Shown here piece by piece: positions 24,839 to 34,276 of a DNA stretch of 64,000 nt (its first letter is position 1; every line of letters starts with the position of its first letter). Source of the DNA: an uncultured Actinomycetes bacterium (lineage in GTDB: Bacteria; Actinomycetota; Geothermincolia; Fen-727; JACVIW01); the NCBI GenBank assembly GCA_937127245.1, contig CAKZLU010000032.1, forward strand, positions 1-64,000. Reading direction: 5' to 3'. The notes under the pieces are model-generated. The model worked only from the letters and a program-made list of their open reading frames with translations. It was not told the origin of the DNA and searched no databases. The translations under genes were made by a program, and so were the position numbers.

Positions 24839-27322
24839 ATGGCGGGATTGAAAGATTTTATCAAGTGGTTTTACAGAAGACCCCTCGTAATGCTTGCGAT
24901 TGTTGCCGTCATATCGATAGTAGCCGTCTTGGGAATTACGCGAACCACCAGGGAGTTCGGCTACGAATCCATGCTCCCGAAGAGCGCTGAATCCGTTCGC
25001 GCTTTGAAAGAGGCTGAAAAGCTCTTCGGCGGAACCGCCGAAGAGCAGATACTTCTTGAGCTTTCCGGAGACCTCAACGGAAAATTCTTAAGAAAACTTG
25101 CCACGTATCCCGAACACCTTATGTCCAAAAAGAACATCTACGGACCTTTCATAAGGGATGTCACAACCCCTCTTGATCAGATGTCATACATACCCAAAGG
25201 CTTCTTGCCCTCAGTCAATGGGGCGTCTGAAATCATGCCCGGTCAAAAGGCCCCATCTGACGATTCTTTGCAGTCGGGGCAACCTTCCACCATTGCTTAC
25301 AACGCGGGGATTTCTCTTTCCTCTGCAGCTAGGCATTTGAGCGATGAGGAACTCGTTGAGCAGGTTAAGATGAATCTTCAAATGACGGGCAACCAGGGTA
25401 ATTCCATGTCATCCGGAATGCAGGCAACGGTCACGCCGGATGGAAAGCTTTTTCTCATAATGGCAAGCTTAAACACGAAAACGGACCCTCAGAGGCAGAT
25501 GGGTCTCGCCGATGTTTTCGTGAACGACGCCACGCGATATTTCAGTGTATTAAGCGGAGTGAAGATATATATCGGCGGTCCAGCCACAATGAGCAGCGAC
25601 TCAAACAAGAGAACCATGAAGGATACGAGAATCCTTTTTATGCTCGCGTTTCTTTTTATACTTTTCGTTCTGTTCGTTACCTTCGGAGGTCTGTCAGACG
25701 TCCTTTTTACGCTCGGAGTTGTACTCATCGCGGTTCTCTGGGTGATGGGGCTTGGAGGCTGGCTTGGTTTCCCCTTCACCTATCAGAGCACCGCCATCAT
25801 GCCGCTGATGCTTGGAATAAACATCGCATACGCTATTCACGTGCTTTCCAGGTACTACGAGGAAAGGAGGAGGGGACTCGACCCTGATTCCGCCTCCCTA
25901 AAGTCTGTCAGGACGGTTGGCGTCGCGGTGTTTCTGACGGCGATGACCACCGCGTTCGGCTTTGCCTCCTTCGGGATCTCAAACATGCCACCCATAAGGC
26001 AGTTTGGCGTTTTGTGCGTCTCGGGCGTAGTCTTCAGTTTTATTCTTGCGGAAACGCTTCTTCCCGCACTATTGCTCATACGCGACAGAAGGGAGAAAGC
26101 GCGGTTAAAGATGGAGAGGAAGATCCTGAAGCGTCAGGCGAAGGATAGAGAGGGGTTAGCGGATCGAGTTCTGGCTCGAATATCCATTCTCGCCGAACAC
26201 CACCGAAAAACAGTTTTCGCGCTGACGCTTGTGACCATTCTCTGCTGCGGAATCCTCGCAACGCGGATAACCACAGAGGCTGATTTTGAGAGGATGATGC
26301 CGAAAGACATGCCTTCCCTTGTGGCAATGAAGAAAATAAACGATTATTTCGGCGGTCAGTCAATAGCGTACACTCTTGTCAGGGGAGATGTTCTTGAGCC
26401 TGCCAGTCTCCGGGCGATGCTCGAGTACGAAAACGAGGTGAGCTCCTATCGCGGAACTACCCAAGAAGGGATGAGGATTTTTGAGAGAAACAAAATCATG
26501 AGCGTCGCCGACCTTCTTGTGCGCGCTACAGGAAAGGTTCCAGAGCGGAGAAGTGATGTAGAGTTGGCGTTGGAGCAGATGAAAAACGGCATGATGGGTC
26601 AAGCGGTCTCCAAACTCATAAGCGAAGACGGCAAGGTCGCTATCATATCCATGAGGGTGGCTCGGGGCTCACAGGATGAAATGAAAGAAATAACCGAAGT
26701 TTTAAGACGGAAGGATTCGATTCTCAAAGGTCTGACGGTTTTGCATGGCGGAATGCCGGTTCTTATGACCGATCTACTTGGAAATCTCGTTCCCACCCAG
26801 GCAAAAACCGCTCTGCTCGCGCTGCTTTTGTGCACCCTTCTTGTATCCATTATCTTCAAATCTGTTTTCTTCGGTCTCGCTGCAGCGAGCCTTGTTTTCC
26901 TGGGAATCTCGCTTGAGCTTGCGGCGCTTTCGATACTGCGGTGGCCGCTTGATTTCATGACGGTGATGGTATCTTCAATGATTATTGGCGCGGGGATTGA
27001 TTTCGGTATTCACATAACGCATCGCTTCAGAGAGGAATGGCGGAACGGCGCGGTGGACGTTGACAGCGCCCTTCGCTCGACGGTCGTGAATGTTGGGCGG
27101 GCTCTTCTCGCCGCCGCGGCGACAACCGCCGGAGCGTTCGGCATCATCGCGATTTCCGATATCAGTTACTTAAGGCGCTTCGGGGGAATCACCGCTCTGG
27201 CGCTCCTGTTCGCGCTTCTTGCCGCGCTCTTTGTTCTTCCATCGATTTTGGGTTTCCGCGCTGAAAGGGTCCGGGAAAGGCGCGAACAGCGTGAGACTGG
27301 AGAAGAAGGTCTTTCCGGTTAG
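24839..27322 (+). CDS. Second MMPL/RND-family transporter
   Basis: An 827-residue two-half membrane transporter. Each half has an initial helix, a long external loop (first loop about residues 45-265) and five helices. The TM10 motif IIGAGIDFGIHITHRF keeps the acidic residue, but the TM4 counterpart LGINIAYAIHVLSRYY has Ala in its place. A basic cytoplasmic stretch (about 415-445) joins the halves. Start ATG 24839 follows GGAGGTG; an in-frame codon at 24803 is less likely. It differs clearly from the MMPL protein at 19656 and is probably not redundant. Substrate unknown. Confidence 0.87.
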   Translation: MAGLKDFIKWFYRRPLVMLAIVAVISIVAVLGITRTTREFGYESMLPKSAESVRALKEAEKLFGGTAEEQILLELSGDLNGKFLRKLATYPEHLMSKKNIYGPFIRDVTTPLDQMSYIPKGFLPSVNGASEIMPGQKAPSDDSLQSGQPSTIAYNAGISLSSAARHLSDEELVEQVKMNLQMTGNQGNSMSSGMQATVTPDGKLFLIMASLNTKTDPQRQMGLADVFVNDATRYFSVLSGVKIYIGGPATMSSDSNKRTMKDTRILFMLAFLFILFVLFVTFGGLSDVLFTLGVVLIAVLWVMGLGGWLGFPFTYQSTAIMPLMLGINIAYAIHVLSRYYEERRRGLDPDSASLKSVRTVGVAVFLTAMTTAFGFASFGISNMPPIRQFGVLCVSGVVFSFILAETLLPALLLIRDRREKARLKMERKILKRQAKDREGLADRVLARISILAEHHRKTVFALTLVTILCCGILATRITTEADFERMMPKDMPSLVAMKKINDYFGGQSIAYTLVRGDVLEPASLRAMLEYENEVSSYRGTTQEGMRIFERNKIMSVADLLVRATGKVPERRSDVELALEQMKNGMMGQAVSKLISEDGKVAIISMRVARGSQDEMKEITEVLRRKDSILKGLTVLHGGMPVLMTDLLGNLVPTQAKTALLALLLCTLLVSIIFKSVFFGLAAASLVFLGISLELAALSILRWPLDFMTVMVSSMIIGAGIDFGIHITHRFREEWRNGAVDVDSALRSTVVNVGRALLAAAATTAGAFGIIAISDISYLRRFGGITALALLFALLAALFVLPSILGFRAERVRERREQRETGEEGLSG

Positions 27323-27395
27323 AAGCGGAGCATCGCGGGTTTACTCAAATTTTCGTGAGTGGAAAATGTCCCTGAAAGTGTTCCGGATAGGGACC

Positions 27396-27420
27396 AAAGC
27401 TCTTTTAACGGGGCTTTTAT
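27396..27420 (+). terminator. Possible terminator after the second MMPL gene
   Basis: AAAGCTC (27396-27402) pairs with GGGCTTT (27411-27417) around an 8-base loop, with one G-T pair, followed by TTAT. It lies between convergent genes ending at 27322 and 27448. The stem is short, so this is tentative. Confidence 0.4.
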
Positions 27421-27447
27421 CAAGTCTTTTTTCGGCCGGGAAAACCT

Positions 27448-28632
27448 TTATATGAGAAGCTCAATATCAGTAATCGGGTATGAGATACAAGGGTGGATGT
27501 AGGACATCATCAGATCAGAAGCCCTCATTTTAACCCACGGGGGAACGAAGACTTTTCCGGAGACCAATTTCGCGCGGCAGAAACCGCATTCGCCTGATCT
27601 ACAGAGGTTATTAATCTTAAGCCTGTTTCTCTCAAGTGAGTTTAAGAGTGGCTCGTGCGGCGAAGCCTGGAGCGAGATCGGGCTGTTTTCCTTACCGGTG
27701 AAGGTTACCCGCACTTTAAACGCCTCTTTCGGGTTTATATCGGGTGGATAGCCCGCAACCTGAGTGATATCCGCAGGCGGTCCGGCAAGTTCTATTTTCA
27801 CTCTTCTTGACGGCACGCCCAGTTTGTCAAGTTCAGAGCCGCACAGATGGTGCATCGCGATAGGACCGCACACATAAAAAGTCTTTCCCGAGAGGTCTCC
27901 CACGGTTTCTGATATCGTGTTTGAATCGAGAAACCCGCAGTAGCCGGTGTAGCCCTCGGGTGGCTCGCTTATGACTATGTGCATCTTAAACCAGTCTTCC
28001 TGGCACGCGGTTTCTGAGAGCTCCTCCTCGAAGATCATGTCATCGGGTGTTCTGTTTCCGTAAAGTAGGTGAACGTCAATCCCGGGATTCTTCTCGCGCA
28101 GTTCGCGTATCATGCTGATAAACGGCGTGATCCCGCTTCCCCCCGCAAGGAACACGAGGCTTTTGGTGTCTGTGAGGGGTTCGTAATGAAATGAGCCAGC
28201 CGGACCTGATATTTCGAACTCATCACCCACACCAACATTTTCGCAGAGGTACCTGGAGACAAAACCATCTGGCATGAAGCGAACGGTTATGTCGAAGTAG
28301 CCTGTATTTGTTGGAGGCGATGAGATGCTGTATGGTCTTGCGGTTTGAACCCCGTTTATCTCGAGTTTCAAGCTTATGTACTGCCCTGCTCTGAAGGGCG
28401 GAAGGTATCCGTTGACCGGCATAAGCCTAAATGTCTTAGTGCTTGAAGTCTCCTCGATTATTTTCGATACCTTCACCCGTATGCTTTCGGGGTGGATTTT
28501 TTCTATGATGTCTGATCCGAGCGAATAATCGAGTTCCGGTATCGTGGATGTGGGTTGCCTTAAAGCAAGCTTGCCAATGAGCGCCCCGAGCTCAAGCATG
28601 TTTTTTGTCGATTTGATTATCCCTTTGAACAT
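27448..28632 (-). CDS. Ferredoxin-NAD(P)H reductase with C-terminal 2Fe-2S domain
   Basis: A 394-residue electron-transfer protein. After about 50 N-terminal residues comes an FNR-type FAD domain with RPYSISSPP, then a nucleotide-binding domain with GGSGITPFISMIREL and the CGP motif. It ends in a plant-type ferredoxin domain with cysteines in NNLCRSGECGFCRAKL and a distant YIHPCIS. This order is that of oxygenase or demethylase reductases. It should pass electrons from NAD(P)H to a partner, possibly the flavoprotein encoded just upstream in the same direction (gap 63 bases). ATG is preceded by GAAAGGA. Confidence 0.9.
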   Translation of the reverse strand: MFKGIIKSTKNMLELGALIGKLALRQPTSTIPELDYSLGSDIIEKIHPESIRVKVSKIIEETSSTKTFRLMPVNGYLPPFRAGQYISLKLEINGVQTARPYSISSPPTNTGYFDITVRFMPDGFVSRYLCENVGVGDEFEISGPAGSFHYEPLTDTKSLVFLAGGSGITPFISMIRELREKNPGIDVHLLYGNRTPDDMIFEEELSETACQEDWFKMHIVISEPPEGYTGYCGFLDSNTISETVGDLSGKTFYVCGPIAMHHLCGSELDKLGVPSRRVKIELAGPPADITQVAGYPPDINPKEAFKVRVTFTGKENSPISLQASPHEPLLNSLERNRLKINNLCRSGECGFCRAKLVSGKVFVPPWVKMRASDLMMSYIHPCISYPITDIELLI

Positions 28633-28695
28633 TCTTAATCCTTTCTCTTCCTGGAAACCTCAATACCGGGTCTGACAGGCATGCTTCGGGAGGTT

Positions 28696-30204
28696 TCAGC
28701 CCGAGCGTTTCGAGTCTTTTAAAACTTCCCTGAACGCAAGTGCACCCGAAGACATGGCCGCCTCAAATCCTCCCCCTGGTCTCACCCAGGCGCTGCCGAA
28801 GTAGAGCCCTTTAAAGGGTCCTCTGTTTGAGAGTTTGAACACTGGACTGCCCAGCAAGCTGTAATCGAAGCCGACAATCGAGCCGTAAGGGTTGCTGCTG
28901 TATCTTATGTTTGTGAGCGGGGTGGAAACTTCAATTACCTCTATGTGTTCTTTAAGGCCCACAACTACCTCCTCGGCGGCATCGAGCATTTCGCGGGCCA
29001 TCCTGTTTTTCTCATCAAAGTACTTATCTGGTGGAATACGCATCCACGGAAGGCCATCAACAACCGCGGTTATCACCAGAACGCAAGTCCCGGGGGGTGA
29101 GAATTCGGGATCGGCGTGGTTGTAATTTGTTATCACCCAGTATTTCTGTCTTCCGATCTTGAAGGTGCAGCGATAGTGTTCGTCCTGGTCGTAACCGTCG
29201 TTTATAAAAAGCTCATGACCGCTTAAGCCGAGTTGTGTGGCAGGGCAGTCCATGCCCATGTAAATGTTGAAGGTCGAAAGGGAATGCCTCTGCTTGCATA
29301 GGGAATCCAGATATTTCCCAGGAACGTTTTCAGTGCCGATAAGCTCAAGGCATGTCGTGACCGGGTTCACGTTGCATATCACGTAGTCTGCCAGGTACTC
29401 ATCGCCTTGTTCCGTCACCACACCCCTGACTTTCATGTCGTCAATCAGTATCTTTTTGACCCCGTTGTTAAGATGTACCCTGCCGCCAGCTTCTCTGATC
29501 GACTCCACAAAGGCATCGGCAAGTGCCTGAGATGTTCCCTTTATGTGATGCGGACCGTGTTGTATGTAGGAAGCGTTGGCGATCGCAAACAGGGTGAACG
29601 AAAGAAGGGAAGGTGGAAGTCCGTAGTATCCCCAAATGTCGCAAAAAAGCGCCTTAAGTTTGGGGTCTGTTATTTCCCTTGACAGCGCTTTTTCAACCGT
29701 CAGACCGATAGTCCCGAGAAGGTTTGTAGCTTTCGCCGGTATTTGGATGAAATCGGTTATTTTCTCACTTGAGGCGACAAACTCGAATTCTTTGAAGATA
29801 TTTCTCATCCAGTTCAAAAGTGCCTTTATCCCCTTCCTCTCACCGGGGAACTGTTTTGCGTAAGCCTCCTCGGCCTGTTCCCATCCGTGTGGGATGGTTA
29901 CCCGGAAATCAGGAAACACCGATGAGTAGAAATCGGCTATTGGCAGAAACGTGAGTTTATCCGCGACCCCACAGCCCTCGAGAAGGCGGTAACAACTTCC
30001 TCTGTTCTGAGGTGGTCCCAGACCTGATAGTTCATGCAGGGAAGTTTCGAACTCAAATCTCCCCCGCACGAAACTGCAGGCATAACCTCCAGGCGTCGTA
30101 TTTTTCTCAAAAAGATCGACAGAAAAGCCGTTTCTTGCAAGAAGAGCCGCCGCAGTTAGACCACCCAGACCTGCGCCCACGACAACCGCCCGTTTTTCTT
30201 TCAT
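28696..30204 (-). CDS. Phytoene desaturase/retinol saturase-like flavoprotein
   Basis: A 502-residue FAD amine-oxidase-fold protein. It opens with the dinucleotide-binding VVVGAGLGGLTAAALLARNG and EKNTTPGGYACSF, then a helical substrate region, and closes with the typical GLYFGSAWVRPGGGFEAAMSSG. This is the CrtI/RetSat-like group that adds or removes double bonds in isoprenoids and similar lipids. No carotenoid genes are nearby, so the substrate is open. A GGGAGGGG ribosome site precedes the ATG at 30204. The reductase gene downstream probably supplies electrons. Confidence 0.85.
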   Translation of the reverse strand: MKEKRAVVVGAGLGGLTAAALLARNGFSVDLFEKNTTPGGYACSFVRGRFEFETSLHELSGLGPPQNRGSCYRLLEGCGVADKLTFLPIADFYSSVFPDFRVTIPHGWEQAEEAYAKQFPGERKGIKALLNWMRNIFKEFEFVASSEKITDFIQIPAKATNLLGTIGLTVEKALSREITDPKLKALFCDIWGYYGLPPSLLSFTLFAIANASYIQHGPHHIKGTSQALADAFVESIREAGGRVHLNNGVKKILIDDMKVRGVVTEQGDEYLADYVICNVNPVTTCLELIGTENVPGKYLDSLCKQRHSLSTFNIYMGMDCPATQLGLSGHELFINDGYDQDEHYRCTFKIGRQKYWVITNYNHADPEFSPPGTCVLVITAVVDGLPWMRIPPDKYFDEKNRMAREMLDAAEEVVVGLKEHIEVIEVSTPLTNIRYSSNPYGSIVGFDYSLLGSPVFKLSNRGPFKGLYFGSAWVRPGGGFEAAMSSGALAFREVLKDSKRSG

Positions 30205-30230
30205 TTCCCCTCCCTTTCCCCGTAAACAGG

Positions 30231-30252
30231 CCGCTCGAGCTTTTTCGAGCGG
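30231..30252 (-). promoter_or_regulatory. Perfect hairpin in the leader of the flavoprotein gene
   Basis: CCGCTCGA (30231-30238) and TCGAGCGG (30245-30252) make a perfect 8-bp stem with a 6-base loop, about 27 bases before the ATG of the flavoprotein gene. There is no T run in minus-strand orientation, so it is not a simple terminator. It could influence translation or protect mRNA between the small frame at 30259-30342 and the main gene. Confidence 0.4.
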
Positions 30253-30258
30253 ACCTTG

Positions 30259-30342
30259 TTAGCACCAGGCGTCTTTAGTAAGGCTCGGGAAATATCTCAC
30301 GCCATGCAAGTCGCCCAGGTCTTCCTCAAAAGATTTACTCAT
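30259..30342 (-). CDS. Possible 27-aa peptide upstream of the flavoprotein
   Basis: An ATG at 30340-30342 opens a frame of 27 residues ending at a TAA (30259-30261). The peptide is acidic in its first half (SFEEDLGDLHG) and ends in SLTKDAWC, with a C-terminal Cys. The composition looks coding, and it lies on the strand of the flavoprotein gene, 54 bases upstream. The ribosome site is weak (GGGATGA). It may be a small protein, a leader peptide or a gene remnant. Confidence 0.35.
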   Translation of the reverse strand: MSKSFEEDLGDLHGVRYFPSLTKDAWC

Positions 30343-30510
30343 AAGTTCATCCCACGCGCAAGACAAATAGAGATGGAATTTTTACCCCTAAGGTTTTGAA
30401 GATGTTATGTGTATCTATTCTCGCATCTAAGATAGAGTTGCGTTGCGGTCTTTCAAGCGGTTTCGCTTCAGTAAGGAAAGGTTTTTTCGATTTCCAAGGG
30501 GACAGTCCCG

Positions 30511-31995
30511 ATGAAAGATTTTTTCATGTCAGCAAAAAGAACCCTTGTAGCCTGCGCGGTGTGTTTTCTTCTCCTTTCGATCGCGGTATACGGATGCGGT
30601 TTTTCAAAAGAGAATAGAGATCAAGAGAAGCGAATGCGAAAGAACGTTGGGGATTACGGTGCGGTAAAAGGTTCCACGTAATATGTTTCTCCTGAGGGGA
30701 ACGACCAAAATCCTGGCACATGCTTAAAACCATGGAGAACGGTAGGATTCGGTTCGAAGAGGTTAAAGCCGGGCGATTCCCTTATCATCAGGGCGGGGAA
30801 GTATGTTCTGGATAAATACTACGAGGACATGGTCACCCCGCGGTCCGGCACGCCCGAAAAGTGGATAACAATCAAGGGTGAGAGAAAGGCGGGAGTGGTT
30901 CTTGCCGGCAGGGGGAATCTTCTTTCCGCGATTGATTTGAGCGCGTCCGGATATGTGCGAATTGAAAACCTCGAGATAACAAGCGACGGCGGCGCGCCTT
31001 TCAGGGACGGCGTTGAGATCGTAAGCGAGAAGAGAACGGTCAAATCTGTTGTCCTGAAAAACCTTTATATCCACCATATCGACGAGATATCGGTAAACAT
31101 AGGCGACGTAGAGGGATTGGCCATTGAGGACTGCCGTTTTGAGCACTGCGGTTTTGGCGGGATTGGAGGACCGAAAGGAGGAAGGGGAGGAGTAAGACAT
31201 TTGAAGGTGAAAGGCTCAAGGCTTTCTTACAGCGGTCATTACTACAGGGGAAAAAGAGGCCCGTCACCGTATGATCGCCCTGACGGCTTCGGTATAGAGG
31301 AAAGCGCTGGTCCCGTTGAGATAGAGAGAACAGTCTCCGAACACAACAGGGGGGACGGCATCGATTCGAAAGCCTCAAACACTTATATTTACGAATGCTT
31401 AGTCGCGAACAATTCTTGCGATGGGGTGAAGCTGTGGGGAGGGGGAAGCAGGCTTGAGAATACTCTGATATACGGCACCGGGGATGGCACAGGGGGTGCC
31501 TCGCCCTGGGCGGGTCTCGTGATAGAGACACGGGAAAGCGGCGCTACTTTTAAGGTGGTGAATGTAACGATATCAGACAACCCCGAGAGGAAAGCGTATC
31601 CTCTTTACGTGCAGTACGGGGAAAAAGCGAAAGTGAATCTGGATTTCAAAAACAACATAGTTTACGGGGGATACGCTCCCGCCTATTTCGGCGACTCAGT
31701 CAGGCTTGTATGCGAGCATTGTCTTTTTTGCATGAAAAGACAAGAAGCTCAGGTGCGCGCAAGAGGGAGGGATTACTCCGCGAAGGCTATAAGGTCAGGG
31801 TATTTGGGAAAGGGAAATAAGGTTTCGAATCCTCTTTTCGTGAAAGGCGCGTGGGGAACAGAAGGGGATTATCATCTTAGGAAGGGAAGCCCTGCAATTG
31901 ACTCCGGTTCAGACAAAGGGGTTCCCCTCATTGACCTTGACGGTGGCAAAAGGCCCAGAGGCAAGCGATGGGATATTGGAGCTTATGAGTATTGA
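30511..31995 (+). pseudogene. Secreted parallel beta-helix lipoprotein gene interrupted by an in-frame TAA
   Basis: One frame of 494 codons runs from ATG 30511 (AAGGGGA upstream) to 31995, broken only by TAA at 30679-30681 (codon 57). Before the stop lies a lipoprotein signal (hydrophobic FLLLSIAV, then YGC). Directly after it comes YVSPEGNDQNPGT, the conserved opening of right-handed beta-helix polysaccharide lyase-like proteins, usually YYVSP. The TAA thus replaces one Tyr codon by a single base. The rest shows repeated helix rungs (about residues 100-410) and the usual ending (DLDGGKRPRGKRWDIGAYEY). An internal ATG at 30829 could only give a truncated, unexported product. Nonsense mutation, sequencing error and read-through are all possible. 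Confidence 0.8.
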
Positions 31996-32025
31996 GCGTT
32001 CGCGTTTGTGTGCAGATGTCTTCCC

Positions 32026-33033
32026 TTAAGTTCCGAGAATCTTTTTTGCAGCCTCGTAAATGGAATCAACCGAGGGAAGCGCCCTGTCCTCGAGGTGTCT
32101 GGCATACGGGATTACTCCCGTGTTTCCCACTCGAGTGAAAGCCCCGCGGTATCCCGATTCGGAAAGCACCGCCGCTATCTCCCCAGACAGGCCGAAAGAA
32201 AGATAGTCCTCATCAACGACCACCACCCGCCCTGTCCTGGAAGCCTCAAGTATGGATTCCTTGTCGAGCGGGGTCGCTGTTCTCAAATCCAGCACGCAGG
32301 ATGAGGCGTCCTCTCTTTCGAGCGCTTTTGAAGCCTCAAGGCATCGGTGGACGCTCACGCCTATGCTTATGAACGTGATATCAGAGCCTTCCCGTAAAAA
32401 TGAGGCTTTTCCTATTGCCACGTTTTTAGGCGGTATTTCAATCTCTCCGGAAGCTCCGCTTTCGGGAATGTCAAACGCGACGTTTTTTCTTCCCCCAGCT
32501 CCAAGGTAGTCAAGCCAGTATTCGGAAAGCAGTTTGTGCTCAAGATAAACCACGGGGTCTTCCGCATTGAGCGCGGAGAGCATGAGTCCGGCGGCGTCCG
32601 GCGGATTTGACGGCACCACGACTGATATTCCGGGAACGCTCGAAATCAAGCCCCACAGACACTGCTCGTGCTGACCGGCATCACCGTAGCCGCCCCCGCA
32701 CGAACATCTTATTACCACCGGCACGTTCCATTTTCCCCCGGAAAAAGCCTTAACTTTGGATGCTTGATTCAAGAGCGCGTCGAAGGCGACGGCTATGAAA
32801 TCGACAAGCATTATCTCCACGATCGGCTTTAACCCCGCCATCGCGACGCCAACCGCGGCGCCAAGAAAAGCGGATTCGCTTATCGGCGCGGGAATAATTC
32901 TTTCCGGTCCGAATCTGGCGTAAAGATTGTTTCTTAAAAGATGCACGTCTTCGCCGAATATGATGATTCTTTCATCCTCTGCCATAGCGTGCTCTATGGC
33001 TTTTTCTATCGCCGTCGCGAAACTTACCCTCAA
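32026..33033 (-). CDS. 2-oxoacid dehydrogenase E1 component, beta subunit
   Basis: Transketolase-like beta subunit (335 aa) of a thiamine-diphosphate dehydrogenase. The pattern includes IIIFGEDVHLL, RIIPAPISESAFLGAAVGVAMAG, QASKVKAFSGGKWNVPVVIR, GQHEQCLWGL and the C-terminal transketolase domain with LDLRTATPLDKESI. It works with the alpha subunit encoded just upstream (gap 109 bases). The start is TTG 33031-33033 behind GAGGGGG. No E2 acyltransferase or E3 gene is adjacent. The substrate could be pyruvate, a branched-chain oxoacid or acetoin. Confidence 0.92.
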   Translation of the reverse strand: MRVSFATAIEKAIEHAMAEDERIIIFGEDVHLLRNNLYARFGPERIIPAPISESAFLGAAVGVAMAGLKPIVEIMLVDFIAVAFDALLNQASKVKAFSGGKWNVPVVIRCSCGGGYGDAGQHEQCLWGLISSVPGISVVVPSNPPDAAGLMLSALNAEDPVVYLEHKLLSEYWLDYLGAGGRKNVAFDIPESGASGEIEIPPKNVAIGKASFLREGSDITFISIGVSVHRCLEASKALEREDASSCVLDLRTATPLDKESILEASRTGRVVVVDEDYLSFGLSGEIAAVLSESGYRGAFTRVGNTGVIPYARHLEDRALPSVDSIYEAAKKILGT

Positions 33034-33142
33034 ATCTGACCCCCTCGGTTTTGACTTTTATCTTGCCACTGACCCGATTGAGTCCGCTGGGTTTGAAGAG
33101 TTCGAAATACGTTGAAATCTTTGCATCCATACGGCTTTATCG

Positions 33143-34183
33143 CTAACGTTTCAGACCAGCGACCTCAAGCGATGTTCTTACCGCTTTCTCTATTTCCTCA
33201 AAGACCTCCCTTTCGATCTCCAGGCGCTTTTCTTCTAGTATGAGGTTTTTCGAAATAAAAAGTGGGTCCTTAAAGTTTTTCAGCTTGTCGGCGCCGGCAA
33301 GCGCTATCGCTTTGCTGATGCAAAAAAGCGCTCTGGCCCTGGCGCCAGACGGTGCTCCGGGTTTTGCAATCGCCGAACGGATGAGCGGTGGCGTGATGGT
33401 TTTTACCTGTTCGAGCGGCTCTTCAAATATTCTGAAAAGCGGGTCCCCGAGAAAATGACCGTCAATCCTCGAGCATCTCGCGAGCACGAACGAGGGTCCC
33501 CTGCCCTCGCGCGCCCTCTCGATAGCGCGCTTTGCGGTTTTGCAAACGTCATCAACTCTTAAGCCGTTAACTTTCCAGGCGGGCATATCATAAGCCCTTG
33601 CGCGCTTGGTGAGACAGCCCGCGGTGACATTTTTGGACCTTGTGGTAATCGCCCAACGGTTATCTTTGCAAACGAAGATTACAGGCAGCTTCCATACCCG
33701 GGCAAGGTTCAGCGACTCAAGCACCATTCCCTGGTTCATCGCCCCTTCGCCGAAAAAGCACACAGCAACTTTTCCCTGTCGAAGATGCTTGTTCGCGAGC
33801 GCGAATCCCAGCGCGAGCGGAGCGGAGGAGCCGACGATTCCGGAGGATGCGGCAAGAAAATCCCTGGAGAACAGGTGCATGTGCCCGCCCCAGCCGGAGC
33901 AAAGACCTTTTTCAGACCCGATCAGCTCAAGGATTATGGGTTCAAGCGGCAGGCCGCGGCAGACGAGAGGGGGCGTGGAGCGGTGATCCAGGGCAATCGC
34001 GTCGCCGTCCTCAAGGTGAGCGGCAAATCCTGCCGCAATCGCCTCTTCGCCTGTTCCGAGGTGCAGCTCTCCTGAGATCAGACCTCTTCTCCACAGCGAG
34101 GCAAGCGCCTCCTCGAATCTTCTTGCCCTTACCATCTGGCGGTAGAGGTATTCTGGCTGCACCTCTTTGCGTTCGCCCTGCAT
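33143..34183 (-). CDS. 2-oxoacid dehydrogenase E1 component, alpha subunit
   Basis: Thiamine-diphosphate-binding subunit of 346 aa. GELHLGTGEEAIAAGFAA, DHRSTPPLVCRG, GHMHLFSRDF and the cofactor motif FFGEGAMNQG ending in CKDNRWA are all present; the usual GDG is GEG. The C-terminal third carries an unusual extension with EEKRLEIEREVFEEIEKAV, which may replace contacts to an E2 core. I start it at ATG 34181-34183 (AAGGTG upstream), since a longer frame reads into intergenic repeats. Together with the beta subunit it forms an alpha2beta2 E1. Confidence 0.9.
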   Translation of the reverse strand: MQGERKEVQPEYLYRQMVRARRFEEALASLWRRGLISGELHLGTGEEAIAAGFAAHLEDGDAIALDHRSTPPLVCRGLPLEPIILELIGSEKGLCSGWGGHMHLFSRDFLAASSGIVGSSAPLALGFALANKHLRQGKVAVCFFGEGAMNQGMVLESLNLARVWKLPVIFVCKDNRWAITTRSKNVTAGCLTKRARAYDMPAWKVNGLRVDDVCKTAKRAIERAREGRGPSFVLARCSRIDGHFLGDPLFRIFEEPLEQVKTITPPLIRSAIAKPGAPSGARARALFCISKAIALAGADKLKNFKDPLFISKNLILEEKRLEIEREVFEEIEKAVRTSLEVAGLKR

Positions 34184-34276
34184 ATGATCACCTTTGCTTA
34201 TTGTCTTGACGGAAGAAAGGTAGCAAAATCTTTGTGCCATGTGCAAACTCATGTGTAAAAAGAATACTAAACCGAG

